NCBI GenBank assembly: GCA_958299035.1
Contig: CATQJL010000001.1
Span: 79,195,594 to 79,259,593 of the forward strand
DNA: 64,000 bases
Direction: 5' to 3'
DNA from: Cylicocyclus nassatus
Lineage: Eukaryota; Nematoda; Chromadorea; Rhabditida; Strongylidae
Made by a program: the position numbers and the translations under genes. This document shows positions 24,900 through 36,351 of this stretch, in pieces. The notes beneath the pieces were generated by a model, which saw only the letters and a list, made by a program, of their open reading frames with translations, ran no database searches and was not told the origin of the DNA. How positions within the stretch are numbered: position 1 is the first letter of the stretch; each line of letters starts with the position of its first letter.

Positions 24900-27193
24900 T
24901 AAGATAGTACATTCCGTATGGGAACCCCAATTCGACAAAGTATCCTTTCGGGTGATATAGAACATGCGTCAATTTCTTCTTTGCCATTTTTTGGTAAACA
25001 AAATTTTACTTCATAATAAATTATTGTAACCATGTTGATCCTTATCCAAGAAACAGACGACTTATTGTGATGTAATAAGTATGTAATTTCCGACTTGTAT
25101 ATTTTGTCGCTGTATCTCTTTATAAAATCGATCTTTTGGACGCAGTAAATTTTTGAACGTTTGGTTTGAGAGAGCATCTTACTCTGGAATGAAGAAGGAT
25201 AGCTTGGACTCCCCTAAATATGCAACAGATGGTCGCTAACGTTACATCTCCAGGCAGGATGCCTGTCGATTTTTCTTGAAAACGGAATAAAAAAAGCGAG
25301 ATTTCTACTATGAAATGTCCTAATTCAACTCCTCTTTCGCTGCGTACAGCGAGAGTTCCACAATCGCTTGTTATCATTATACGACGAATGAAGGTCACGG
25401 TTCAAACTGCTTTGATATTCTTTAAAGTTTCAAAGCAGTTTGAAACTTTGAAAAAGTGAAGTTTTTGAAGCTCAGAAATTATTTGAAGTTTACTTCCATG
25501 TTTTTTTGTAACACAACTCTCTCGCATGAACCGTAGATTCGCTAATAATTTCTGCTCTCACTTTCCTAGGCTGATTTTGAGCAAGAGAGTAAGGAAAATT
25601 TTTTTGCTTTGTTTCTTTTTAAGGTTACGAAGCGGAAATGAGCCACCTCAAAAGAAACGGAATGCACAAGAAAGGAGTTTTCAAATAATTGCAAGAATTC
25701 AACAACAAATCATGTAAACGTTCGAAGCAGCGCTTAAAAAAAGGCGTAAAAAATGATTTCATTCCAACCTTATAAATGCAAAACCACCGTTTACGGCTTT
25801 TACTCAAAGAGACTCTAGATATTTGAATGCGTACCCATTTTTTTAATGCAAATATTATGGAAAAAAAATTCAAAATCAATCATGAGTTGTTCTGAAAAAT
25901 CCGTATTTTCATAAACTTTGGGCTATCTTAACATATTTGCTCCCTTACGGTTTTTTGAAAGGAAGAGTCTTCCTCCTTGTATTTATCTTGATAAGCTTTC
26001 ACTTTACATTCTTTGCGAAGATAAAACTGGAGATAGAAGACTATTTAAGACATGATCATTTTAGGTTACGCTGCCAAATATTTGGAACGCTACAGAGAAG
26101 CCTGAACTTTTCAGTACACAGGTTTTATGACTAATTCTTTGCAACCAAACAAAAGGTTGCGCTGTTTGAACGCTTCCAAGAAGTTATGGATTTCAAATCT
26201 ACAACAGAAAAAGTCGAGATTGATTGAAATCACTTTTCTCTTAGATTGCAACTCTTTAAGGAGACATCTAGGCTAAATTTTCTCAGCCACAATAAGTATA
26301 TCAAGGAGCCTGAATGCTCTTTTTTTTTCTATTTTAATCTCTGCAATTAATGCAAGATAGAAGTTTATCAAGACATATTTGCAAAGAGGAAACCCTCTTT
26401 TTTTTATGAAAATCACAAAAAATCTATAGGGGTCTTATGAAAACTTACAAAATTTCAAAAATGAACAGCAGATCTATCGGGACGACCCAATATCTTGTTA
26501 TTGTCTACTGCTACGTCAATCTCACAATAAGTTTCCTGTGTTTAAATATGAATCCATGCGACACGCTATCGATTTGTAGGGTCGTTTCATAAAATCGTGG
26601 AGTTTTCATAAGCTAATGAAATGACAGAATTTATCATAATGCAGTCAATAATGTATAATATGTGTTATTGCACATAAATTTCGCCATTTTACCATCATAG
26701 ATTCAGTCAAGTCTTGCAAAAACTTAAAAAGTCTGGTACTTGAATGTCGTCACTCTTGAACTCCTCTTCTGAATTGAAGCGAACGCATTCACGCACTCAT
26801 GTGGTTTGCAGTAGTTCAGAGCAGACGATAATTTTTCAAAGCGAAAGCCTATCAAGACATTGGATGTTAATGTACCTTCCGATCAAACCTTGCAAGACGA
26901 TATGACAACGTTCGAGCTATACTTTGTCACGCAGAAAAACCGCTGGACCTGTCTAGCGGACTTTTTCTGCAGCATGGGTTGTTCATGCTTTGAAGTTGAG
27001 CCGCGCAAATTATTTATTTTATTTTATTTTAATCAAACGCCCATTGGCGTTCCTCCTCTGGTTCACTTTCGTCCTCTTACGTCTCATATGGGCGTATGGA
27101 ACTCTATTCCCTGAATTCGACGAAAATCTGTGTTAAAGGCTTCTTCTTATAAAAAGAAAAGCGCAGGTAGTGAAATTGCTCCTTTTTGCTATT
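24900..27193. other. No recognisable feature
   Basis: A+T-rich stretch with no exon, RNA gene or transposon end that I can support. A short inverted pair (CAAACTGCTTTGA / TCAAAGCAGTTTG, about 25405-25445) is present. Confidence 0.45.
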
Positions 27194-27641
27194 GGCAATG
27201 ACCAGGCAAAAAGTCAATATTGAGATTTTGTGTTTACCTGGGCCTATTCGCTATGATGAATCCAAAAATCCACACTGGAGTGCGCGAAAACGGCGAAAAA
27301 GGGGCCTAACGGAGAAGGGAAATTGCAGGTGGCGGGGGCGTTACACTGTGACGTAACTCTTCCAGGCTCTAGTAGCGATCTTGTCTGTTTCGATTTTATG
27401 TCACGTGTTTGCAGTTGGCTGATAATGATGTTAGGGCGACTAGTGGGAAGCGAGAAGATCGTACTTGAAGCTGGGAGATTGACGTTACAATGCGAATAAC
27501 CCCGTCCACCTGCGATTCTCCTCCTGCCTAAGAGCCTTTCCTCGCCGTTTTCGCGTTCTCCGTTGAGTTTCAAATTTAGCATGGCGAATAGGCCCAAGTA
27601 GGTACAAAATCTCAAAAATGACTTTTTGCCTGGGCATTGCC
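27194..27641. repeat. Imperfect palindrome of about 450 bp
   Basis: GGCAATGACCAGGCAAAAAGTC at the left is inverted as GACTTTTTGCCTGGGCATTGCC at the right. GGGCCTATTCGC mirrors GCGAATAGGCCC. The centre is diverged and no target duplication was identified. Confidence 0.65.
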
Positions 27642-27955
27642 TTTGAAGGCACGGTCTACTACTGAGTTAGGGATCTTAAGCTTTTAGCAGCTTATTATAG
27701 TGAGGCCCCCTATCAGGCCAATGCTCAAGTCGCGGCGAAAAATGTCGCGCAGGTAGCAAAAAAATTGCTTCGGAATAGCGAAGAGATATGAGGACCCCAG
27801 GTTGGCACTGCCCCTCCAGTACTACCCGCCCATCCGTGCGCGCCCATCTAATAACCGTTGCGGAGAATCGGGGGTGCTCCGGAAGGAAGATTGTTGGGGT
27901 CTTCGGGGAATCTCGACTTGATATTCGAAATCAGGGACATGAAAAGACTCCGGAA

Positions 27956-29482
27956 CAGAGGTGCGATAGACGGAGCCGAGTCTCTGCCTACCTTCACTTT
28001 TGAGTTGGTACCGGGTGACCACCTTCACTTTTGGGTGTTTGAAAATTTTTTTTGCTGAAGCTTAAAAGAAGGAAAATAAGCAAAAGGAACGCAAAAGAAA
28101 GTATTGAGAGCATACATCTATGTAGTGGGTCAATCTAGGTAATAACCGCAGAAAACAAGTATTTTGAGTGATAAAATAGCGAAATCATGCAAAATTTCCA
28201 CTTTATAAATTCGGTGGTTGAAGATGTCAGCAATTGCGACTTCATAAATTTCGAAGTGTAAATGGTGCTCTATCAGATAGTGAAAAAATTAGGTCGATTT
28301 GTGCAGTGGCCGCCGAGAACGAGAATTTTGAAAAATTAAGCGCAATTTTAGGTTACTTATTGACAGCTGACGTTTAAACTCTTATAAGTCTGGAATGTGA
28401 AGGTGTGCAATGTTGCATCTTCACAGTTTTTGTAGAGTAAGAATAGCTCTAACGGACTATGCCTTAGCCGTACCGATCCATTGAGATACCGCCGAGATCC
28501 AGGCTCTTAAAAAAACAGGTAAAAAACCGTTTTTTGAATTTCAACAGCTCATAACTTCTTCAGAATTGCATGAATCATGTTGCGACTTCATATGTTGGAT
28601 TCTTCTCATCAAGAGCTTTCAGATGATGTATAAAATGTAGGGATTTCGCGCTTCTCACGGCATATGCCCGGGGGTGGAGACTTTTCACCCCAAAGTCTCC
28701 ACTGGCGGTCTCCGGCTAATACATTAACATGGGCGAGGTGGAGACTTTGGGGTGAAAAGTCTCCATCCTGGGTTAGAGCTGCAAAAATCATTGAACTCTC
28801 CACATATTCTCTATCATCTGAAAGCTCTTGATGAGGAGAATCCAACTTATGAAGTCGCAACATGATTCATGCAATTCTGAAGAAGTTATGAGCTTCGAAA
28901 TTCAAAAAACGGTTTTTTACCTGTTTTTTCAAGAGCCTGGATCTCGGCGGTACCTCAATGGATCGATACGACTAAGGCATACTCCGTTAGAGCTATTTTT
29001 ACTCTACAAAACCTATGAAGTCGCAACATTGCACACTTTCACATTCAAGTTTTGTATGAATTTAATTGTCAGCTGTCACTAATAACCTAGAATCGCTTAA
29101 CTTTTCAAAATTCTCGTTCTCGGCGGCCACTGCACAAATCGACCTAATTTTTTCACTATCTGATAGAGCACCATCTACTCTTCAAAATCTATGAAGTCGC
29201 AATTGCTGACATCTTCAACCACCAGCTTTAGAACAGTGGAATTTTTGCATGATTTTTCGCTATTTTGTCATTCGAAATACTGGTTCTCTGCGGTTACTAC
29301 CTAGATTGACCCGCTACATAGATATATGCTCTCAATACTTTCTTTTGCGTTCCTTTTGCTTATTTTCCTTCTTTTAAGCTCCAGCGAAAATTTTTTTTTA
29401 AGCCCAAAAGTGAAGGTGGTCACCCGGTACCAGCTCAAAAGTGAAGGTAGGCGAAGACTCGGCTCCGACTATCGCACCTCTG
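27956..29482. mobile_element. 1.5 kb near-perfect palindrome with CAGAGGTGCGATAG ends
   Basis: The left end CAGAGGTGCGATAG followed by GGAGCCGAGTC is inverted at the right (GACTCGGCTCC, CTATCGCACCTCTG). The arms run about 700 bp each to a centre near 28715 (GTGGAGACTTTGGGGTGAAAAG and its inverse). The CAGAGGTG terminus resembles some hAT elements, but no 8-bp duplication is visible, so the superfamily is open. It encodes no protein. Confidence 0.75.
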
Positions 29483-31436
29483 GGCTTGATACATATCTGC
29501 TACAACGAGGGCGGCGAAGTCTTAGCTAGTTGACGCTGCAATCGGCTGGTTTTAGGTTGCATGTTAAGTGTAAAACCATTCAAAATTACTGCTTTATCGT
29601 AAATTTCCGTCACTTTAAAAGAAAAACTTAGCCAGATAGAGGAATGGAATAGCACGAGTGGTTGTAGGAATAGCTTTGCGGGTTCTTTTACAAGATCGAT
29701 CTCATATTGAGGTTGAAATTCAGAGCAGATGTGCGAGCGTATCATTTTAATGCTGATAAAGAGAAACTGATGCACCCTCGGTAATATTCATATATGATTT
29801 CTCAAAACAGAGTTAGATTGGCACTTTTATTCCAGAAATATCATCTCTGCCCTACTACGGCGCATGTTCCTATGGCGCGCGAGCAGGCAGAGGCGGAACA
29901 TGAGAAAGACGAAGAGATCGAAAGGGTGAAAGTCAACTTGAATTATGGATTGAACTTCAAATGTTGATCTAGACATCACAAATTTGTTCCGGTTAGAAGC
30001 AGTGGCTCGGCAAGACCAAACATCTAAGGTTGCTTGCACCCCAAACATGATAGCGGAGCACCTCCCAGCGCACAACATGCTGCCCCTGCTTAGGAATTTG
30101 TCCCCAAACTCGGTTCTCAACTATTCTTGCACGCGCTCGGACGAGCTTGCGTTATTCTTCACACCGTCAGAGGCGACATGCCGCAATACTGTAAACATGA
30201 AGGTGTCGCAACGATTCAACGTCTCTATTCATGGTGGGAAGCGTTCCACTCGTCCAAATTCAAAATGAAAGGTTTTGAAAAATGCTAGTTTTCGCCATTT
30301 TCGCGCTCTGCAGGGTGGGTTTTCGGAATCAGCGCGTCCAATTACCCCAGGTAAGCGAAAAACCAACAAGTTGAGGATTTGGCGAGCCACTGCCTTCTTT
30401 TTTAGTGATTTCATGAAACCTAATAAATAGGTTCTAAACTTTTATCCATTTGAAACGCGTAACGGGGAAACCGAGAGCATCCGTGCGGGCAAAATCGCGC
30501 ATGCGGGCCACTTTGTGGACCAATATCTCGCTTAGAAGGGTCCAAATCGAGACGGACACGTCAGGGAAAGTCTACCATATGTGGAGACTCGCGCTACCCA
30601 CAGTTTTGGTTAGACACTGCCTCTTAAGCTCATACGTTACGTATTCGTGCGACTTTTTCACCCCGTGCACGATGAGCGAGTGCATGAAATCGTTTGTATG
30701 CTGTGTTAAACTCTACATCATCAATATTTAGGCTTGCCTGCTACGGCTTACAGCATAGTTATGTGGGCGAAGCAAGTGGCTTTAAAAAGAAATGGGGATT
30801 CAGTGAAATAAACGTTCGTATCATTGTGCCTTACCAGCATTGCATGCCATAAACATCGTACGCCCCGCACTGGCAACCCTTAGCTCAAAAGCAAAAGACG
30901 ATAATTTGGTCTCACTTTGTGGCATAACGCTTGTATGAAAACAAAATGCTTGGCATAGTGCTCGTGCCGACCCTGTGTCAGATTTCAGGCTATTAGTTAC
31001 TATGACCTTATTCGACATCGAATCGAGAAGTTGTGCTCTTTAGAGCCTTTACACAAGATAAATAGGAGCTCAAAAGCTTGTCAAAACAGTTTTCAAAGCA
31101 TGAATCCGAAACTTTTCTGAAATATCTAAAGAGCTCTCTGCCTTCTCACAATACAATAAGCTTGTAATCAGGGTCAAGCGTGGGGTGTAACAGGCCACAC
31201 CTGGGGGTCGTAATGAGGAGTCAAAAGAAGAGGGGGTCGTAGTCGGGTATTCTGATATTAATGATAACATGGTATTTGTGAGCAGCTTGTCAGGAAAACG
31301 CATTATGCGAAAAAGCAGATGAGGAATACCTTAGCATGCCAAAGATGTGCTACGAAGCTTAACGATTATCATATTTATAACAAGCATGTCATTCAACAAC
31401 AGACAAAGTTGGAGCTAATTCTGGAGTTTCAAGATG
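29483..31436. other. No recognisable feature
   Basis: Several frames of 60-100 codons are present with no motif. Near 31150-31250 a GGGGTGTAACAGGCCACACC phrase resembles text at 51725 and 61055, so part of this may be an old dispersed repeat. Confidence 0.4.
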
Positions 31437-31545
31437 CTAAGTCACTTAACACATTGACGACAATACGACCCACCGATGGGTCGTACGTGTACTGCCATTT
31501 CGGACAATACGACCTACCGGTGGGTCGTAAGATTCCTGAATCTTT
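31437..31545. repeat. Short dispersed repeat with ACGACCCACC / GGTGGGTCGT palindromes
   Basis: It begins ACTTAACACATTGACGACAA and holds two copies of a CATTTCGGACAATACGACC-type block with an inner palindrome. The same text in opposite orientation occurs at 51305-51418, ending TTGTCGTCAATGTGTTAA. Confidence 0.6.
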
Positions 31546-32170
31546 ATCTTTTTCAATTTTTTTTAATTTAATTTAATTTAGTACCCAATTTTGGGGATTT
31601 TTCTTATACTTCTTGCTATTACTATTCTCATATTGCTCCTTTACACTTACTCTTACTCATTTTAGTAGAATTTTCTCTACAATAAAACACTCAGGGTTAT
31701 AGCCCACATACACTTCAAAAACTCTACTTTTCAATTATAAACTTAAAAAATTTTGAAATCTAGCAGAGTCGTAAATGTGTAAAATTACTCTATTCTACAA
31801 AAAAGAAACTTTATTCACAATTCTAGCTATACATATGACAAATCAACTCATTCAACTTCATTCTCCAGATCCTATAATAAATCGTCATAATTTCATATCA
31901 AATATAAAATTTCAACCAATTAACTTACTTCTCCTTTGTCTTCATCCAGATTTGGATACACAAACGTTCCTCTTTTAATATTACCTTCCTTAATCACCAT
32001 ACAACTCAAACTGAATATTCACTATCACACCATTACCTCTACCGCCTTTTTTTCATTTTCAGTGAGAAGACTTTCGATAGAAATTCCGTTCCAACTCTCC
32101 ATATTGGCATTCATGGGAATAGCCAAGACTGCTGGACGTATTGGCTAATATATAACCATTATTATAAATA
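31546..32170. other. Start of the A+T-rich block; no gene recognised
   Basis: Composition changes here to strongly A+T-rich and stays so to about 39660. No supported gene lies in this part. Confidence 0.4.
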
Positions 32171-32172
32171 TA

Positions 32173-32909
32173 TTAGGTTGGTCCGAAAGTTCGTTCGCAA
32201 CATTTTCAAAAAATCATAACTTCCTTCCCTCACAATGATTTTGCGCAATTAGATTTTTATTAGAAAGCGTAAGGCATGTAGTTTCCAATAGTCCTCTGGA
32301 GACTTTCCAGCATGTTCAGGTTGCAGAGATAAAAATGAAAGAACGAAAACATCCGAAATTCGGAATTTTTGAGAAACAATTCCAAAAATCTAGAAACTGC
32401 GCGATAAATTCCAGAAAAGCCATTATCCTAATTTTTCTTATATTTGATTACTAATTGAGTCAAGTTTGTGCTGATCGAGCTCTTCTTTCAAAAGTTATGA
32501 TTTTTTGAAAAAAAAAATGCCGAAAAATCAATTTCTTAGGAATTCTTAAAAAAGTGATTTTTCGGAATTTTTTTCAAAAAATCATAACTTTTGAAAGAAG
32601 AGCTCAATCAGCACAAACTTGACTCAGTTAGTAATCAAATATAAGAAAAATTAGGATAATGGCTATTCTGGATTTTATCGCGCAGTTTCTAGATTTTTGG
32701 AATTGTTTCTCAAAAATTCCGAATTTCGGATGTTTTCGTTCTTTCATTTTTATCTCTGCAATCTGAACATGCTGGAAAGTCTCCAGGGGACTATTGGAAA
32801 CTACATGCATTACGCTTTCTAATAAAATTTTAATTGCGCAAAATCATTATGAGGGAAGGAAGTTATGATTTTTTGAAAATGGTGCGAACGAACTTTCGGA
32901 CCAACCTAA
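32173..32909. mobile_element. Mariner-type foldback element (737 bp)
   Basis: The ends are TTAGGTTGGTCCGAAAGTTC and its exact inverse, flanked by TA on both sides (32171-32172 and 32910-32911). The arms mirror each other to a centre near 32540. The terminus is of the mariner type. No transposase is encoded. Confidence 0.9.
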
Positions 32910-33835
32910 TATAAATATAATATAATTTATATTCAAAAAATTACCTCCATGCTACCTATCTTAAGCATACTCTTGTACAAACGTATCTCTATGGGCCTTT
33001 TGCCCTTCCTGACGTAGTTTTCACGTATTTGCTTTCTCAGATAAAGGCTAAAAATTCTTGATTATTACTACAATTTTGACTAAAATCATAAATTTATGTA
33101 CCCCAAATGGTCTTGATCAGTTAAAGTTAAAGTTTTCTCTCTACTAATAATTATAGCCTCTCCATTTCGTTGATTATAGTCATAAAGATTCTTCTTTCCT
33201 TCACCCATAAAGAATTTCCAAAAACAATAACTGATTCTTGTCTAAAAATGCATGGCATATAACATTATAATAATTTTACTAACAAATGTGCCTACTATTT
33301 TAATCACTAACTAACTCACTCTTATTGCCATTGTTTTCACCGTTTTTCCAGCCGGGGCAGGCCAGGAATGCCAATTACCTTTTAACTCAACCGGAGCTCT
33401 GGTATGTGATATTAACTCTTGTCAATACAGATTGTACACCCCCTTACTCTAAAACCTTTTCGGCAAATTCATCTAGAATTGTATCTAGATTTCTTCTCTT
33501 TGTATTCTTCAGTCCACTTATGCGTATCCAGTCTATCAAGGATCTTCTATTAATCCTCTCTTGATACGCTTCAAATTTTGCCTTATCCGACAAATTTTCC
33601 ACCATCTGTAATAGTGCAAACTTTCACTTTGTCAACCACCCAGGAAATAGTTAACTTGATACTGTGGATTGTGTGCACAGAACCTTTCCACTTCTGTGCA
33701 CAAGTCCATTTTTATAATTATCACTATAAATAGACACTATATGGGGATGCTGGATGGTACCGCATTTCACGAATAAACACTACATCACGGATTACATAAA
33801 GTAACGGGAACATGTAACATCCTAATTCACAGATC
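32910..33835 (-). other. A+T-rich stretch with one possible minus-strand exon (33444-33605)
   Basis: At 33605-33444 on the minus strand an ATG directly follows TATTACAG and opens 53 codons to TAA. The translation is charged and helical-looking (MVENLSDKAKFEAYQERINR at the start). That composition is unlike a chance frame in such A+T-rich DNA, but there is no family match and no second exon that I can place. Otherwise nothing was recognised. Confidence 0.25.
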
Positions 33836-35600
33836 TAATGAAACATACTACATTACAATTAGTGTAGACTATCCTTACTCCTCACATTTTCTATTGTACG
33901 ACCAATTGGGTCGAACTGTCAAAACGACAGTTTTTCTTCTCCATTCCTCTCTTACTTCTGTTCTACCACTCTCTTTCAAGCCTTTTTATTCATGCCTTTT
34001 GCTTAACGACCAATTTGGTCGAACTGTCAAAGCGACAGTTTTTCTTCTCCATTCCTCTCTTGCTTCTGTTATACCACTCTTTTCCATACTTTTCTATTCA
34101 TGCCTTTTGCTTGACGACCAGTTTGGTCGAACTGTCTAGATAACAGTTTCACTCTGCACTGGCTTTTACATACTCTCCAGCTCAGCAATTTCTTGGTTTA
34201 TTTCTAATGACTTGTTAACCAATGTGCATAAACAAATAGAAATAAACAATGAATCTCATAACTTGAAATATGGGTGGTACTACATAAAAAAATTTTAAGT
34301 TACTGAGAGTACATACCACCACAAGAAGAACCAGTCGAATAAAATGAAACCAACCGTTATTAGTAACATTAATACCAAAACACACTTGTGACTTCATTCT
34401 ATTATTTCTTCAAAACTAAGTGGTAGTTTGAATATATCAGCTTAATAATATTGCATTACAATCAATACATCTTTTCAAACTGTCTTCAATATTGCACTTC
34501 ACATTCTTTGAATACAATTCATAGATCTAATGAAACTATAACATTACAATTAATATAAACTATCCCTACTCCTCACAATTTCTATCAAACGACCAATTGG
34601 GTCGAACTGTCAAAACGACAGTTTTTCTTCTCCATTCCTCTCTTACTTCTATTCTACCACTCTTTTTCAAACCTTTCTATTCATACCTTTTGCTTAACGA
34701 CCAATTTGGTCGAACTGTCAAAACGACAGTTTTTCTTCTCCATTCCTCTCTTGCTTCTGTTCTACCACTCTTTTACAAACTTTTCTATTCATACCTTTTA
34801 CTTAACGACCAATTTGGTCGAACTGTCTAAATGACAGTTTCACTCTACATTAACTTTCATATACTCTCCAACTCAACAAATTCTTAGTTTATTTCTAATG
34901 ACTTATTAACCAATATGCATAAACAAACAAGAAATAAACAATGAATCTCATAACTTAAAATGTGAATAGTACTACATAAAATTTTCGTAATTTCAAGAGT
35001 TACTGAGACACTATAAACTTCAGTACATACCACCACAAGAAGAACCAGTCGAATAAAATGAAACCAACCGTTATTAGTAACATTGACACAAAACACACTT
35101 GTAACTTCATTCTATTATTTCTTCAAACCTAATTGGTAGTTTGAATATATCAGCTTAATAATATTGCATTACAATCAATACATCTTTTCAAACTGTCTTC
35201 AATATTACACTTCACATTCTTTAAATACAATTCATAAATCTAATAAAACTATAACATTACAATTAATATAAACTATCCCTACTCCTCACATTTTCTATCA
35301 AACGACCAATTGGGTCGAACTGTCAAAACGACAGTTTTTCTTCTCCATTCCTCTCTCACTTCTATTCTACCACTCTTTTCCAAACTTTTCTATTCATAAC
35401 TTTTACTAAACGACCAATTTGGTCAAACTGTCTAAATGACAGTTTCACTCTACACTAACTTTTACATACTCTCCAACTCAACAAATTCTTAGTTTATTTC
35501 TAATGACTTGTTAACCTATATGCATAAACAAACAATAAATAAACAATGAATCTCATACGCTTAAAATATGAATAATACTACATAAAATTTTCGTAATTTA
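33836..35600. repeat. Tandem array, three units of about 700 bp, each with internal repeats of about 110 bp
   Basis: The phrase ACGACCAATTGGGTCGAACTG starts at about 33898, 34589 and 35302. Inside each unit a variant (GACCAATTTGGTC or GACCAGTTTGGTC) recurs about 110 bp later, once or twice. Each CTGTCAAAACGACAG forms a small inverted pair and is followed by TTTTTCTTCTCCATTCCTCTC. The array lies directly upstream of PLE copy 2. Open frames here are translations of the repeat. Confidence 0.8.
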
Positions 35601-36181
35601 AAAAGTTACAAAAGCAAATAGACAGCAAATAAACAACTGCAGTTACAACATGTTAACCTTACGCATACACTTCAAATACCAATGTAATTTTTTCTTTTTC
35701 TTTTTATTATATTTACTTTTCTAATCATAATAATAGCATTAGTTTATACTGATATAGATTCTATTACTAATTTACAACATTAATAACATTAAACATAAAC
35801 TAATAATATCAATATAATCTAATAGTATAATTATATTTATACAAAAAATACTATATTTAGATTAATGCTATTTTTCCTAATATATCATAACCACAAATTT
35901 ATTTATCAAATATATTTACTTATTATAAATTAATTACAAATAACCAAAGTTAAAATAGGTAAGTTTATTTTTGTTATACCGTAAGATATTGTTTTATTGC
36001 AAATACCTTACAAATTCTTTGATAAGAGGGCCATACCTCTTGTTCTAAAAAAATAGGGGGACACCATGATGGGTGAAACCAGTGGGGATGTGGGGACCTG
36101 GGGGATACCCCCCCTGCGACTCCATGGGTCCCGTTTACTCATTTGTAAACCAAAGTTATCAAAACTCACTAAACAAAAACA
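35601..36181. other. A+T-rich leader with a G-rich island
   Basis: Mostly A+T. From about 36053 a G/C-rich stretch (AGGGGGACACC ... GGGGGATACCCCCC) begins and leads into the hairpin series at 36182. It is probably the 5' part of PLE copy 2. Confidence 0.4.
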
Positions 36182-36265
36182 GGGTCGGTCATGAACCCTG
36201 GCAGCAGCCCTGCCAAATCATTATCTCCCACACTTCCTAGGGTAAAGACCTGCCGACTAGGAAGT
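36182..36265 (+). promoter_or_regulatory. Three consecutive hairpins upstream of the PLE copy 2 ORF
   Basis: GGGT/ACCC (36182-36198), TGGCAG/CTGCCA (36199-36215) and ACTTCCTAG/CTAGGAAGT (36231-36265) can fold in series. PLEs are known to carry self-cleaving ribozymes in their flanks, but no hammerhead core is visible here. The role is inferred only from position and pairing. Confidence 0.4.
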
Positions 36266-36351
36266 TATTTAAGTGGTCTCGAAAAACTACGTCTTGCAAT
36301 GCTGATAATTATTATAAACAAACACATTTTCATAAAAGTAAGGTTAACAAA

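Noticed and set aside
33836..35600. CRISPR-like array
   Set aside because: Unit length of about 700 bp, internal 110-bp repeats and eukaryotic context do not fit. It is an ordinary tandem repeat.
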